Source of the DNA: Streptomyces sp. NRRL F-5122
GTDB lineage: Bacteria; Actinomycetota; Actinomycetes; Streptomycetales; Streptomycetaceae
DNA length: 36,576 bases
Reading direction: 5' to 3'
Assembly (NCBI RefSeq): GCF_001507435.1
Contig: NZ_LMWH01000284.1
Span: forward strand, 1 to 36,576
Shown: positions 6,801 through 14,863 of the stretch, piece by piece
Layout of the letters: the number at the start of each line of letters is the position of its first letter
How positions within the stretch are numbered: position 1 is the first letter of the stretch
Position numbers and translations under genes: made by a program
The notes under the pieces: generated by a model
Told to the model about the DNA's origin: nothing
Databases searched by the model: none
The model's input: only the letters and a program-made list of their open reading frames with translations

Positions 6801-7880
6801 TCATAGGCCGCCGCGATCGTCGCCCAGCATGACCCGCCCCAGATCGTCTGCGAAGGCCTCGCGTTCCTCTGCTTGGCTTTGTTCCAGCGACACAGCAGCC
6901 TGCAACGGCCGGCTGCTCAGGGCTCGATGCCGGTAGTCACCGGGGGGCATGCCGTAGGCGGCGCGGAAGGCACGGTTGAAGTGTGAGGGGTCGGCGAACC
7001 CCCAGCGGGCGGCGATGGCACGGGCCGGGCGGTCGTGCAGGAGGGGGTCGGCCAGATCGCGACGGCAGCGCTCCAGCCGGCGGGCGCGGATCCACCCGGC
7101 GACCGTCAGATTCTGCTCCTGGAAAAGCCGGTGCAGGGAGCGCAGGGAGATGTTGTGGGCGGCAGCGATCGCACCCGGAGACAAATCCGGGTCCCCCAGG
7201 TGACGCTGAACGAAGATGCGGATCTCCAACAGGAGCGCCCGGTGGCGGGCTTGGAAGGGCACCGATGCGTCGGCATCGAGATGGTGCGCGAGGAAAGCGG
7301 TCAGCAGGTCGAGCGTGCAGGTGGCCAGGCGCGGGCCATCGGCCATGGTGTAGGAGGCGCCGGCCGCGGCCGCCTGCGTGAGGTAGCAGGACAGCACGGC
7401 GCCCATCCCGTCGCGTCCGGGCAACCGGACGGCGTTGAGCTGGTCGAGCCGGTTGGCGGGCAGAGGCAACAGCGACCGGGGAAATTGGACCATGACTCCC
7501 CTCACCATCTTTGGTCCAGCAGCCGTCCAGCCGTGCCAGGGACGTGAGGTGTCGTAGAGCATGACATCCCCGGGACCGATAGTGGTGTCCCGGCCGGCCT
7601 GGAGTATTCGGTGGCCTCCACGCAGGGTCAGCATCAACTGGTAGCAATCGGAATCGGACCGCCGGATCAACTGCGCCGATCGCCGAGTTTCCAGCGACGG
7701 GTAGGCCAGCTCCGAAATCTGCACCCCGCCCAGGTCCAGGACTCGCGCGCTTGCCCGGAAGTCCGCCTCGTGGTCGCTGCGGATGGTGTTGGGTACCAAC
7801 GCCCTGGCTGTCATGTCGTGCCAGGAGCCGAACCGCTCGACCACCGGCAGATCCTCCGTCCGGAAGTCCGTCACCAGCAC
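6801..7880 (-). CDS. AraC-family transcriptional regulator (AraC-binding-like domain + HTH_18)
   Basis: This is a 359-residue protein. The N-terminal half (about 20-190) matches the AraC-binding-like cupin domain seen in NphR/FeaR-type activators. It includes a run such as DSDCYQLMLTLRGGHRILQAG and the loop DVMLYDTSRPW. The C-terminal third (about 220-325) holds two helix-turn-helix units, including LSPGAIAAAHNISLRSLHRLF and the signature AARWGFADPSHFNRAFRAAYGMPPGDYR. It is an intact DNA-binding activator by sequence. The start is a GTG at 7880 preceded by a G-rich site. No adjacent co-oriented gene shows what it controls. The neighbours on each side point away or are decayed. Confidence 0.9.
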   Translation of the reverse strand: MLVTDFRTEDLPVVERFGSWHDMTARALVPNTIRSDHEADFRASARVLDLGGVQISELAYPSLETRRSAQLIRRSDSDCYQLMLTLRGGHRILQAGRDTTIGPGDVMLYDTSRPWHGWTAAGPKMVRGVMVQFPRSLLPLPANRLDQLNAVRLPGRDGMGAVLSCYLTQAAAAGASYTMADGPRLATCTLDLLTAFLAHHLDADASVPFQARHRALLLEIRIFVQRHLGDPDLSPGAIAAAHNISLRSLHRLFQEQNLTVAGWIRARRLERCRRDLADPLLHDRPARAIAARWGFADPSHFNRAFRAAYGMPPGDYRHRALSSRPLQAAVSLEQSQAEEREAFADDLGRVMLGDDRGGL

Positions 7881-8339
7881 CGTCCATCCCCCCTCGCAAG
7901 AGCGAGCCGGGCACCTCTGCAGGCGCCCTCGGCATCCAACTCCCCGTCAACAAAAGCAACCAAAGGGTTCTACCCGCCACGCCGGGCGGCTTGGTGATCT
8001 GAAAGGGGCCAACTTCGGCCAAGAAAAGTGGCGGGGACTACGCGGCTTGCTGCGGAAGAACTCGCCAACAGCTCGCCCTCGTAAGGATCGGTGGCCTCAC
8101 CGGATGGCGGCGGGTAGCCGTGTCTCCCGGGGATGCTGCGGCCTCGATCGGAAACCTGAGGTTCGGTGCAGGCGGTGGCGGGACGGTGCACAGCGGAAAT
8201 CGATGACGCCGTTCGGAGTCGTGATGAGAACCCTCTGGACAGCGGGCTGGCGCCCGCCCTCGGCATCATGACCGACGTGGACGCGGCGCCTGCATCTCAG
8301 CGGGAAAGGGCTGACGCGCCGGGGGTGCGGACCTTGCGG
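7881..8339. other. Intergenic stretch without a supported gene
   Basis: I see no convincing coding frame, RNA gene or strong hairpin here. It presumably carries the AraC gene promoter at its left edge. Confidence 0.4.
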
Positions 8340-8894
8340 CTACAGGCTGCTCGTGTCCAAGTCGATTCCGAACGGAGCGGGCAAATGCAGCCCCGTGCCG
8401 AAGGGGTGCGGTCCGTCCGCCTTCGTGTAGCCGAGGCGCCCGGGATCCGAGAACAGGGTGACGCTGCGCTCCATCCGGTCGACCAGGAGGTAGAGCGGCG
8501 CCCCGTATTCGGCGTACCGACGGCGCTTCACGACACGGTCCGTGTCTGCGTTGGACTCCGACGTCACCTCGACCACGAGAAGCGTCTGATCGGGCAGCAG
8601 GGCGCCGCTCCCCTTGGCGATGTCGAGCGGCACCACGGCGATGTCGGGTACGTACCAGTTCGCCGAACCAGGAAGGTCCAGATTTCCCGAGCCGGTGACA
8701 CAGTCCAGCTCCCGCACCCGCGGCTTGATCTGGTCACGGATCGCCTCGGCCGCCGCCTCGTGGTCCCAGGTAGGTGACACGGGCTCGATGGCTCCTTCGA
8801 TGATCTCGACGCGGCCGCCACGCATGTGCTGAACGGCGTACTTCAGGGCCCGCTCGGGGTCAATGCCCATCTCGTAGTCGACGGCTGCACTCAT
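8340..8894 (-). CDS. Uma2-family (DUF820) restriction-endonuclease-fold protein
   Basis: This is a 184-residue protein of normal Uma2 length. The PD-(D/E)xK-like core is visible: an early RVEIIEGAIEPV strand pair, VPDIAVVPLDIAKG carrying the catalytic Asp, and LVVEVTSESNADTDRVVKRRRYAEYG containing the E-V-T-S and following Lys. Then comes PLYLLVDRMERSVTLFSDPG, the usual closing strands. Uma2 proteins are very abundant in Streptomyces and their biological job is not settled. The nuclease fold is inferred from the family. The start ATG overlaps the stop of the upstream small HTH gene by four bases (ATGA), so the two are translated as a pair. Confidence 0.9.
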   Translation of the reverse strand: MSAAVDYEMGIDPERALKYAVQHMRGGRVEIIEGAIEPVSPTWDHEAAAEAIRDQIKPRVRELDCVTGSGNLDLPGSANWYVPDIAVVPLDIAKGSGALLPDQTLLVVEVTSESNADTDRVVKRRRYAEYGAPLYLLVDRMERSVTLFSDPGRLGYTKADGPHPFGTGLHLPAPFGIDLDTSSL

Positions 8895-9199
8895 GCGACG
8901 TTCCCCCCCTCGGGGGCCTGCTTTGCCTTGTAGGCGGCGACGAGCGCGGACGCGTGCTGCGGGGTCCAGCCGAAATGCCGGGCAACGGCGGACGCCCCGC
9001 CCCGTCCCAGGCCAATAGCGACCTGCGCGGCCAAGTCAGCAAACTCCTCACGCCGGATCTCGACCCTCCTGAGGGCCTTCTCAATGGCACCCTGTGCCTG
9101 GTCGAGCCGGCGCCGCTGCACCTTGCTCAGCTCGGCGAGCGGGGCGCGTGTTCGGGGTGCGTCGGTCATGCACTCAGCCTGCCGGACAGCCCGATTCAT
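8891..9199 (-). CDS. Small helical DNA-binding-like protein paired with Uma2
   Basis: This is a basic protein of up to 102 residues. The middle (LSKVQRRRLDQAQGAIEKALRRVEIRREEFADLAAQ) is strongly helical. The end GASAVARHFGWTPQHASALVAAYK has the shape of a helix-turn-helix. It overlaps the Uma2 gene by four bases. This small-helical-gene plus Uma2 arrangement is common in Streptomyces. It could be a DNA-binding partner or antidote of Uma2, but that is inference. An inner ATG at 9169 (MTDAPRTR) is an equally good start; neither has a strong ribosome site. Confidence 0.7.
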   Translation of the reverse strand: MNRAVRQAECMTDAPRTRAPLAELSKVQRRRLDQAQGAIEKALRRVEIRREEFADLAAQVAIGLGRGGASAVARHFGWTPQHASALVAAYKAKQAPEGGNVA

Positions 9200-9200
9200 T

Positions 9201-9222
9201 TCAAGTCGACACTTGCACTTGA
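9201..9222 (-). promoter_or_regulatory. Possible operator TCAAGT-N10-ACTTGA upstream of the Uma2 pair
   Basis: TCAAGT at 9201-9206 and ACTTGA at 9217-9222 form an inverted repeat, with a further ACTTG at 9211-9215. On the gene strand this reads as tandem CAAGTG units. The site abuts the first possible start codon, so binding there would block expression. The small HTH protein could be the autoregulator. Confidence 0.35.
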
Positions 9223-9579
9223 GGGGGGCGACCGAAAGGAATGATCAAGGGTAAAACGGCAGGTCAAAAGAGGTTTCATCATCGTCGGAGATGACCGGAT
9301 GACCGCCAGTGCGCGCCCTCCTGTACCGGCAGCAAGCACGACCGGATCACTCAGCTTGACTGTGTCGGGGATCTTGGAGTTTCGCGGTACGGCAGCGTGA
9401 TCAACGGGCATGCTCGGGGCTGTTCCAAAGGTCCCTGCGATTGTCGAGGTGCTCGTTGTCCCTCCGTCCCCGTTCCGGTGAGCAAGTCCCGTCTCTGACC
9501 GCGCAGATCGCACGGGCGAGCAACCCGGGCGGCACGACGGCGATGTGGGTGAGAGACCGGCTGGACGGGCTGTGGCACA
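9223..9579. other. Stretch without a supported gene, left of the TnpB fragment
   Basis: No frame has support. If the TnpB fragment that follows was once full length, its missing 5' part would have lain here, but I see no TnpB-like sequence before about 9580. The original element therefore seems to have lost everything but its 3' end. Confidence 0.35.
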
Positions 9580-9769
9580 AGTGATGGCGGTGGACCCCCG
9601 TAACACCTCACGGCAGTGCCCCGAATGCGGGCACACCGCTAAGGAGAACCGGCCCACCCAGGAAAAGTTCCACTGCGTCTCGTGCGGCCACTCGGCGCAC
9701 GCGGACACAGTGGGCGCGATCAACGTTCTACGGTCCGGGCTGGTCCGTCGCGACGCCAACCCGGCATAG
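9580..9769 (+). mobile_element. TnpB (IS605/IS607-type) C-terminal zinc-ribbon fragment
   Basis: The frame reads VMAVDPRNTSRQCPECGHTA, then KFHCVSCGHSAHADTVGAIN and a stop at 9769. The two CxxC pairs form the TnpB zinc ribbon. The ADTVGAIN segment holds the last RuvC Asp in the usual HAD-x-x-GAxN motif. Only about 60 residues remain of a protein normally near 400 residues, so it is inactive. It is followed directly by the element's right-end hairpin and then by jetD sequence. Confidence 0.85.
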
Positions 9770-9776
9770 CGAGAAA

Positions 9777-9796
9777 CCCCCTCATTCATGAGGGGG
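9777..9796 (+). repeat. Right-end hairpin of the TnpB element
   Basis: CCCCCTCAT at 9777-9785 and ATGAGGGGG at 9788-9796 pair perfectly with a 2-base loop, 8 bases after the tnpB stop. A subterminal hairpin here is typical of IS200/IS605-type right ends, and the GGAGGAGTC just after it fits an element terminus. In intact elements the guide (omega) RNA overlaps this area. Whether any RNA is still made is unknown. Confidence 0.7.
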
Positions 9797-11050
9797 AGGA
9801 GTCACCGGCTTCAGTGCGGGTGAGGTCGGCCAGGAGCGCGGGCAGCAGGCGCTCCTCCATGACGGCTTGTCCCGACTCCTTCATGGCTCGCGCCAGTTGG
9901 GGGTCCCACGGGCTTGCCGCCGGCGGGCCGCCGAGAGGTGTGGACTGGCCCTGGCAGAGGGCTTCCCGGTAGTCGGCGGTGGTCATGCGCCAGGGTTGGG
10001 CCCCATGGCGTTCCACGGCAGTGGCGGTGATGCGCAGGCCCGCCCAGTCGAAGTCGGCCCGCCAGTACAGCCGGGCTCCGGCGCGCACCGCGTCGGCGAG
10101 CAGTTTGTGGCAGGCGGCGGACGGTACGCCCTCGGTGCACACCAGGGTTGGGCTCGCGGCTTCGAGTTCGGCGGCGGCCGCGCGCAGGACGGCCGGGTTC
10201 TCGCACACGAAGATGTCACCGGCGGGGACGACGGGGCTGGATGCGAGTTGGTGGAGGGTGAGCCGGAACGGGATGCCGAAGTCGGCGGCATCGCGCAGCC
10301 AGTCGCAGACCACCGTGTCGCCCTCGGGGCGGACACCCAGGACGAGGACCTGGCTGGCGAGGTCGTCGGCGATGGCGCCCGCGCTCTCCCACAGGGCGCG
10401 GCGTCCGGCCCTCTCGCGCGGGACTTCGTCGCCTGTGCGCGCTGGGCGAGGGCGCGCAGGACGAGCTGTTCGAGTGGGGTGCCGGGGACGAGGGCTTTGG
10501 TGTCGCCGGTGGCCCATTCGGCGAGGACCGGAAGCGGCAGGATGCGGGAGAGGTCCTCGGGGAGTTTTTCCAGGACTCGCACCGCCGCGTCGATCAGGGG
10601 TGCGTCCCCGCGCCGCAGAAGGCGGGTCAGGGTGCCGTCGGCGGCGAGGCGGTCCAGCCAGGCCGCGAACCAGCTCTCGGTGGTGAGGCGGCTGGAGTGG
10701 GCGGAGGTCAGGACCTGTTCGCGGCGGGTGTCCTCGTCGGCGCGTTCGGCGGGCCGGTCGCGCAGGGGGCCGTTCAGGTGGCCGAGGGTCTGGAGCAGGC
10801 CGGTGCCGCAGCGGTCGTACAGGTAGGCGTCGAGGGCGGTGAGAGGGACGGCGAGGCGTTTGGCGGTCTCGGGACGGTAGCGGCCGGTGACGCCGATGAC
10901 GGTGCGGCGCTCGGCATCGCTGGGGGCCAAGAGGCCGATCTCGCCGTCGAGCGCGCCCGAGGTACGTTCCAGCTTGCGGCGGGTGGCGGCCAGCAGCCGG
11001 GTCCAGCCCTCACCGTGCAGTTCGTCGTAGCTGTGCTGCTCAGTCGGCAA
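9786..11050 (-). pseudogene. jetD: JetD-like protein (TIGR02679, DUF2399) of a Wadjet system, frameshifted
   Basis: In Wadjet systems JetD is the toprim-like nuclease that cleaves plasmids held by the JetABC SMC complex. The N-terminal frame (11050 to about 10425) gives GWTRLLAATRRKLER, VTGRYRPETAKRLAVPL and LVLRALAQRAQATKSR. The C-terminal frame (about 10420 to 9786) gives RRALWESAGAIADDLAS, VLVLGVRPEG, FVCENPAVLRAAAAEL, TEGVPSAACHKLL and YWRADFDWAGLRI; the ENP and DFDWAG segments are the toprim-like DUF2399 core. Together they make one normal-length protein broken by a frameshift in the CG-rich run at about 10411-10425. The start is a TTG at 11050 with a strong GAAGGAGG site, overlapping the jetC end by 11 bases. 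The last residues, SSPS, come from the adjacent IS end. A sequencing error could explain the frameshift. Confidence 0.8.
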
Positions 11051-12182
11051 CGGTGGCCTCCTTCGAGCCGGGGACGCGTCGGGTGCCGGGTGAGCCGAGG
11101 GCCGCGGTGAGGTCGCCGATGTCGTCGGCCAGCAGCTTCTCGCCGTCCCAGAGGAGCAGCAGCGTGGAGACGGTGTGGTCGATCGCCGAGTGCGCGAGGT
11201 GGTAGTGGGCGGCGGCGGGGACGGAGGCGTGTGCGGCCCACAGGTCGTATCCGGTCATGAACAGGTCGAGGTCGAACTGGGCGGCCAGCGACATCAGTTC
11301 GCCGCGGCCGGTGTCGTCGACGCCGGCGAACGCCTCGTCCAGGGCGAGCAGCCGCGGGGAGTGCGGGTGTGCGGAGTTGAGCATGGCGTGCGCGGCGGCG
11401 AACAGCGGCAGGTGCAGCGAGACGGACTGCTCGCCGCCGGAGAGGCGGCTGTGACGGGCGCGGGTGAGCCGCTCCTCGCTTCTGTCGGGGCGTACGAGCT
11501 GGAAGGCGAACTGCCGCCAGCGGCGGTAGTCCAGCACCTGGGCCAGCAGTTCGCGGTAAGGCAGGTCGCGGTGACGGGCGCGGGCGTTCTTGATCTGCGC
11601 GGCGAAGTGGGCGCGGATCCGGGCGAGCCCGTCGGGGCCGAGCCGGGCGGCGTCCGCGTCAAGGAGGGTGCACACGGCGCGCTGCTCGACGTCGAGGTCG
11701 TCGGCGAGCAGCCAGCTCACGCCGACCGTCGTGCCGGAGGACATCCTGCGTTCGCGCATGTCGGTGTTCATGCGCCGGATGAGGTCGCGGGCGTCGACCG
11801 CGCGGTCGTGGATCTGCTGGGCAAGTCGGGTGAGCAGGGCGTCCTCGAGAATGCGCTGCTCGGAGTCGCTGAGCAGTTCGGCCTGGTCACGGCGGTGCTC
11901 GGCGATCTTCTCGGCGAAGGAGGCGACGGGCAACGGGCCTTCCTCGTCGGCGACGCGGACGAGGATGACGCCGTCGGAGCCGTCCCATTCGGGCCGATAG
12001 TCCTGTCCGGCGGCGGCGAGCTGGGTCTGCAGGTCGTCCAGGTCCTTCGTCAGGCGGGTGACGGACTGCTTGACGCTGGTCTCGGTGGGGGCGAGGTCGC
12101 GGGTGGCGGCCTGGACCGCTTCGTGGACCGCTACCGCCGCGGCGGGCAGCTCCTGACCGGCCCAGTCGGCCTCCTGGGCGGG
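11040..12182 (-). pseudogene. jetC: JetC-like SMC/SbcC protein (TIGR02680), 5'-truncated
   Basis: This is the C-terminal ~380 residues of a protein that is normally about 1,300-1,400 residues long. A coiled-coil exit (KQSVTRLTKDLDDLQTQLAAA) leads into the second ATPase lobe. It has the ABC signature LSGGEQSVSLHLPL at about 279-292 and Walker B RLLALDEAFAGVDD at about 309-322 (frame counting from 12278). Walker A and the N-terminal lobe are missing. Homology stops at about 12182, exactly where a TnpB fragment begins on the other strand. The apparent ATG at 12278 is inside that IS-derived DNA, so it is not the native start. JetA and JetB, normally upstream, are absent. The DUF2397/2398/2399 Wadjet subtype is meant; I am not certain of its type number. 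Confidence 0.8.
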
Positions 12183-12185
12183 CCA

Positions 12186-12368
12186 GGAAAGCAGTGCTGC
12201 GAGTGCGGCCACATCGACAACAAGAACCGGGCAAGCCAGGCCCTCTTCACCTGCCGGAACTGCGGGGTCGTTGCCCACGCGGACCGGAACGCTTCCCGCA
12301 ACATCGCCCGTAGGGGCGAGGCTGCGTGGACTGCGGGGCGTGAGTCACGCGTCCCTGCCACCCCATAA
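12186..12368 (+). mobile_element. Second TnpB-type C-terminal fragment, abutting jetC
   Basis: The frame reads GKQCCECGHIDNKNRASQAL, then CRNCGVVAHADRNASRNI, and stops at 12368. The CxxC...CxxC ribbon and the HADRNASRNI motif (last RuvC Asp) identify an IS605/IS1341-type TnpB end. It belongs to a different TnpB lineage from the copy at 9580, since residues between and after the cysteines differ. It sits head-on against the truncated jetC, so it marks the deletion edge of the defence operon. Confidence 0.85.
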
Positions 12369-12588
12369 GAGGTGCTGGACGGAGGAGCCAACCCAGCAGC
12401 CAGTTGGGCACTACCTCCAAGCCCGGTCCTTCCGGTGCGCCTGCCGCTGTGGGGGTTTCGAGAGTGCGCCTGCTCGACCGCTTCACTCCAACGGACGCCT
12501 TCTACGCGTGGCGCGCAATCGTTGGCCCGTACGGTGGGACGGCCATCGCGCCAGACCGCCCATCACGCTTCGTCGAAGGAGACCGCTC

Positions 12589-13206
12589 ATGAGGATTCTT
12601 CGTAGAGCCTCCGCCGCCCTTGCCGTCACAGCAGTGCTCGCGGTGCCGACCACATCGGCATTCGCCGATGACGGCTCCCGCACGGTGAAGGTGGAGGGGC
12701 AGTTCGTGCCGTCTTCGCCGTTCCATCCGTCGAAACCGCTGACGTACGACTCGAAGACGGTGCCCGTGGGCGCTCGCATTTCCGTCGTCGAGCAGGTGGG
12801 CGGTCTCGTCGGCGGCGCGACCACCAGCGTTCGGCTCCAGGTGAGCGGGCTGCTCCCGAACCACGTGTATGGAGCGCATGTGCACTCCAAGCCGTGTGGC
12901 CCCACCCCGGATGCCTCGGGTCCGCACTACCAGAACGTCAAGGACCCGTACCAGCCTTCTACCGACCCTGCCTACGCGAACCCCGAGAACGAGGTGTGGC
13001 TGGACTTCAAGACCGACGCCCAGGGCCGTGCCACCGCCGAATCCCGGCATGACTGGGCGTTCCGGCCGGGCGAGGCCCGGTCTGTGATCATCCATGAGCA
13101 CGGGACGGCGACGAAGCCCGGCGAGGCAGGAATGGCTGGGGCGCGGCTCGCCTGTCTCACGGTGCCCTTCGCCGGCACGACCGACGAGGCAGGCACCGGC
13201 CAATAA
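12589..13206 (+). CDS. Secreted Cu/Zn superoxide dismutase-like protein
   Basis: This is a 205-residue exported protein. The signal peptide MRILRRASAALAVTAVLAV... ends near SAFADDG. The mature part is SOD_Cu-like. GAHVHSKPCG provides the paired His ligands, PHYQN a bridging or zinc His, and SVIIHEHGT the late copper His. LDFKTDAQGRA includes an Asp. The usual strongly conserved zinc loop is longer and less typical than in SodC, so it belongs to the divergent actinobacterial SOD-like family. Dismutase activity is probable rather than certain. The ATG at 12589 has GAAGGAGACC just upstream. It is a lone gene closed by a hairpin terminator. Confidence 0.85.
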   Translation: MRILRRASAALAVTAVLAVPTTSAFADDGSRTVKVEGQFVPSSPFHPSKPLTYDSKTVPVGARISVVEQVGGLVGGATTSVRLQVSGLLPNHVYGAHVHSKPCGPTPDASGPHYQNVKDPYQPSTDPAYANPENEVWLDFKTDAQGRATAESRHDWAFRPGEARSVIIHEHGTATKPGEAGMAGARLACLTVPFAGTTDEAGTGQ

Positions 13207-13230
13207 GGCCGGCCAGCCATGGGGGCGTCG

Positions 13231-13256
13231 GTGGCCGGTAGCCGGTGCCCGGCCAC
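13231..13256 (+). terminator. Hairpin terminator after the SOD-like gene
   Basis: GTGGCCGG at 13231-13238 pairs perfectly with CCGGCCAC at 13249-13256 across a 10-base loop, 25 bases past the stop codon. Confidence 0.65.
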
Positions 13257-13319
13257 ATTGCCGTCAGTCGCCGACGCTCCACGTGGGCTCCTCATGAGCG
13301 ACCATACCGGGCGCGATCT

Positions 13320-13500
13320 TGCGGCTCTGTCGGGAGGTAGAGCAAAAATCTACGGACGCCCGCGCGAGCGGCCCAAGCGACTCTTCGCCGACCGGGGCTA
13401 CACGTACTGCCTCCTGCGCTGGAAGCATCAAGCCTCTCATCGCCCGCCGCGGCGTTCCCCACGGCTCCGTGGGGCTGTGGAGTGTGCAGGGCGGTCCCCG
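13320..13500 (+). mobile_element. IS5-type transposase relic
   Basis: One frame gives GRPRERPKRLFADRGYTYCL, with the DRGY of an IS5 DDE transposase. After a frameshift near 13425 another frame gives SIKPLIARRGVPHGS and GLWSV. These are consecutive blocks of the same protein (normally ...ADrgYd...lRrrgIkplIArRg.phGSglG). Only about 60 residues remain and no terminal repeats are seen. Confidence 0.75.
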
Positions 13501-13888
13501 TACTGTTCGCCGCCGCGGCCGCCCTTCCCGATGTGGACGGCACGTGTGCCCGGGGGCTTCAGCGGGCCGGGTACCTCAGGGGTTGGGTGACAGCGGCCTG
13601 CTGGCGCCAGGCGTGCAGGTGGACGGTCGGGGCCGCCGACCCCGTCTCGATGTCCCGGAGCGGGACCGTCGGTCGGTGCCTGGAGTGAGGCGGTCCCGAC
13701 CAGTGGCAGGGAGGAGAACACGCACGCCACAGCAGGCAGCCTGGTCGGTAGGGCTGGAGGAAAGGAATGCGGGCCTCTGGCGTCGAGTAACCCCCGAGCC
13801 GGTGTCAGAGGCCCACACTGTCAAACCTGGCGTGCGCCGGGCTGGGCTCACTCGGCCGAGCGCGGGGTCACTGGGCAACCGGCCGGAT
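13501..13888. other. Stretch between the IS5 relic and the esterase gene
   Basis: No gene is supported here. The only structure I see is the hairpin at 13771-13814, which probably ends the minus-strand operon. Confidence 0.4.
13771..13814 (-). terminator. Probable terminator of the lut/esterase operon
   Basis: GGGCCTCTG at 13771-13779 and CAGAGGCCC at 13806-13814 pair perfectly over 9 positions across a 26-base loop, about 75 bases beyond the esterase stop. On the minus strand it is followed by GCATTCCTTTCC, a loose T-rich run. Confidence 0.45.
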
Positions 13889-14815
13889 TCACGCGGTCCG
13901 GTCGGTCGCGGGGCGGCGCAGGTGATGGGCGAGGAAGGCGACACAGCGGGCGACGACCGGAGCGACGTCGGCGTTGAGGAAGATGTGCTCGGCGCCCGGT
14001 ACGGCGACGAGCTCCGCGTGGTTGCCGGCGGCCCTCAGGAGTCCGGCCAGGCGCTCGCTGTGCTCGAAGGGGACGAGCGTGTCGTGGGTCCCGTGGACCA
14101 GGAGGAAGGGCGGTGCCGGAAACCGCGCGTAGCTGACCGGGCTGGCGGCTGCCGCCAGGTGCGGCCGGTCGGCCGGGTCGCCGCCCAGGAAGGTGACGAA
14201 GGGGTCGTGGGGGCCGGGCGCGTCTGGCAGCAGCGCTCCCACGTCGGTGATCCCGTACCAGTCCACGACAGCCCCGACCGTCGTGTCGCCCTGCGCGATC
14301 CCTTCCGTTCCTTCGAGCGAGGGGTGGACTGCGTCGGTGAGCCCGGCCAGCGCGGCCAGGTGCCCGCCGGCGGACTCGCCCCACAAGCCGATCCGCGTCC
14401 GGGCGATCCCGAGCGTCCCTGCGTAGTGGCGCAGGTAGCGGATGGCCGCCTTGATGTCGTGCAGCTGGGCGGGGAAGGGGGCTTCGCGGGCGTGGCGGTA
14501 GTCGATGGTGGCGACGGCGAGTCCGGCCCGCAGCAGGGAGCCGAACAGGAGGTCCGCGCTCACGGTCGGCGGCGGGTGGCGCCGGTCGCCCTCCATCCAG
14601 GCGCCGCCGTGGATCCAGACCACTACCGCGGGAGGTTCGGCAGCCGCCGGCACGGACAGGTCCAGCAGCCGCGGCCGGTAACCGGAGTTGGTGGCGTAGC
14701 TCAGCCCGTCGTATCGGCGGACGCCGTCGGCGGCGGTGGTGGGGGCGGTCGGTGGGAGCTGTACCGGCGGTAGGGAGAGCTCGGCCGGCGGCCAGGCGAT
14801 GGGCTCCGAGGGCAA
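13889..14815 (-). CDS. HSL-type carboxylesterase / acetyl esterase (alpha/beta-hydrolase_3)
   Basis: This is a 308-residue intracellular esterase of the hormone-sensitive-lipase group. The oxyanion motif HGGAW is at 69-73, and GESAGG at 146-151 carries the nucleophile Ser148. Asp245 in HGTHDTLVP and His277 in GAEHIF complete the triad. It follows lutC by 48 bases and is the last gene of the minus-strand block. Family members often remove acetyl groups from sugars or short esters. In this context it may deacetylate imported oligosaccharides or open a lactone; that role is inferred only from position. Confidence 0.9.
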   Translation of the reverse strand: MPSEPIAWPPAELSLPPVQLPPTAPTTAADGVRRYDGLSYATNSGYRPRLLDLSVPAAAEPPAVVVWIHGGAWMEGDRRHPPPTVSADLLFGSLLRAGLAVATIDYRHAREAPFPAQLHDIKAAIRYLRHYAGTLGIARTRIGLWGESAGGHLAALAGLTDAVHPSLEGTEGIAQGDTTVGAVVDWYGITDVGALLPDAPGPHDPFVTFLGGDPADRPHLAAAASPVSYARFPAPPFLLVHGTHDTLVPFEHSERLAGLLRAAGNHAELVAVPGAEHIFLNADVAPVVARCVAFLAHHLRRPATDRTA

Positions 14816-14863
14816 GGCTGCTCCAGGTGTCGTCGGGTGAGGGGTACGCGGCGCCGGTGCGGC

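Noticed and set aside
8166..8777. Plus-strand frame opposite the Uma2 gene
   Set aside because: It is antisense to a protein with clear Uma2 motifs.
9351..9611. Small minus-strand frame left of the TnpB relic
   Set aside because: No family pattern, no ribosome site, and it overlaps the TnpB fragment in antisense.
11175..12368. Plus-strand frame of about 400 residues ending in a TnpB motif
   Set aside because: Only the last ~60 residues (from about 12186) are TnpB; the rest is antisense to jetC.
13319..14773. Plus-strand frame of about 480 residues
   Set aside because: It begins in the IS5 relic and then runs antisense to the esterase gene, which has a complete catalytic triad.
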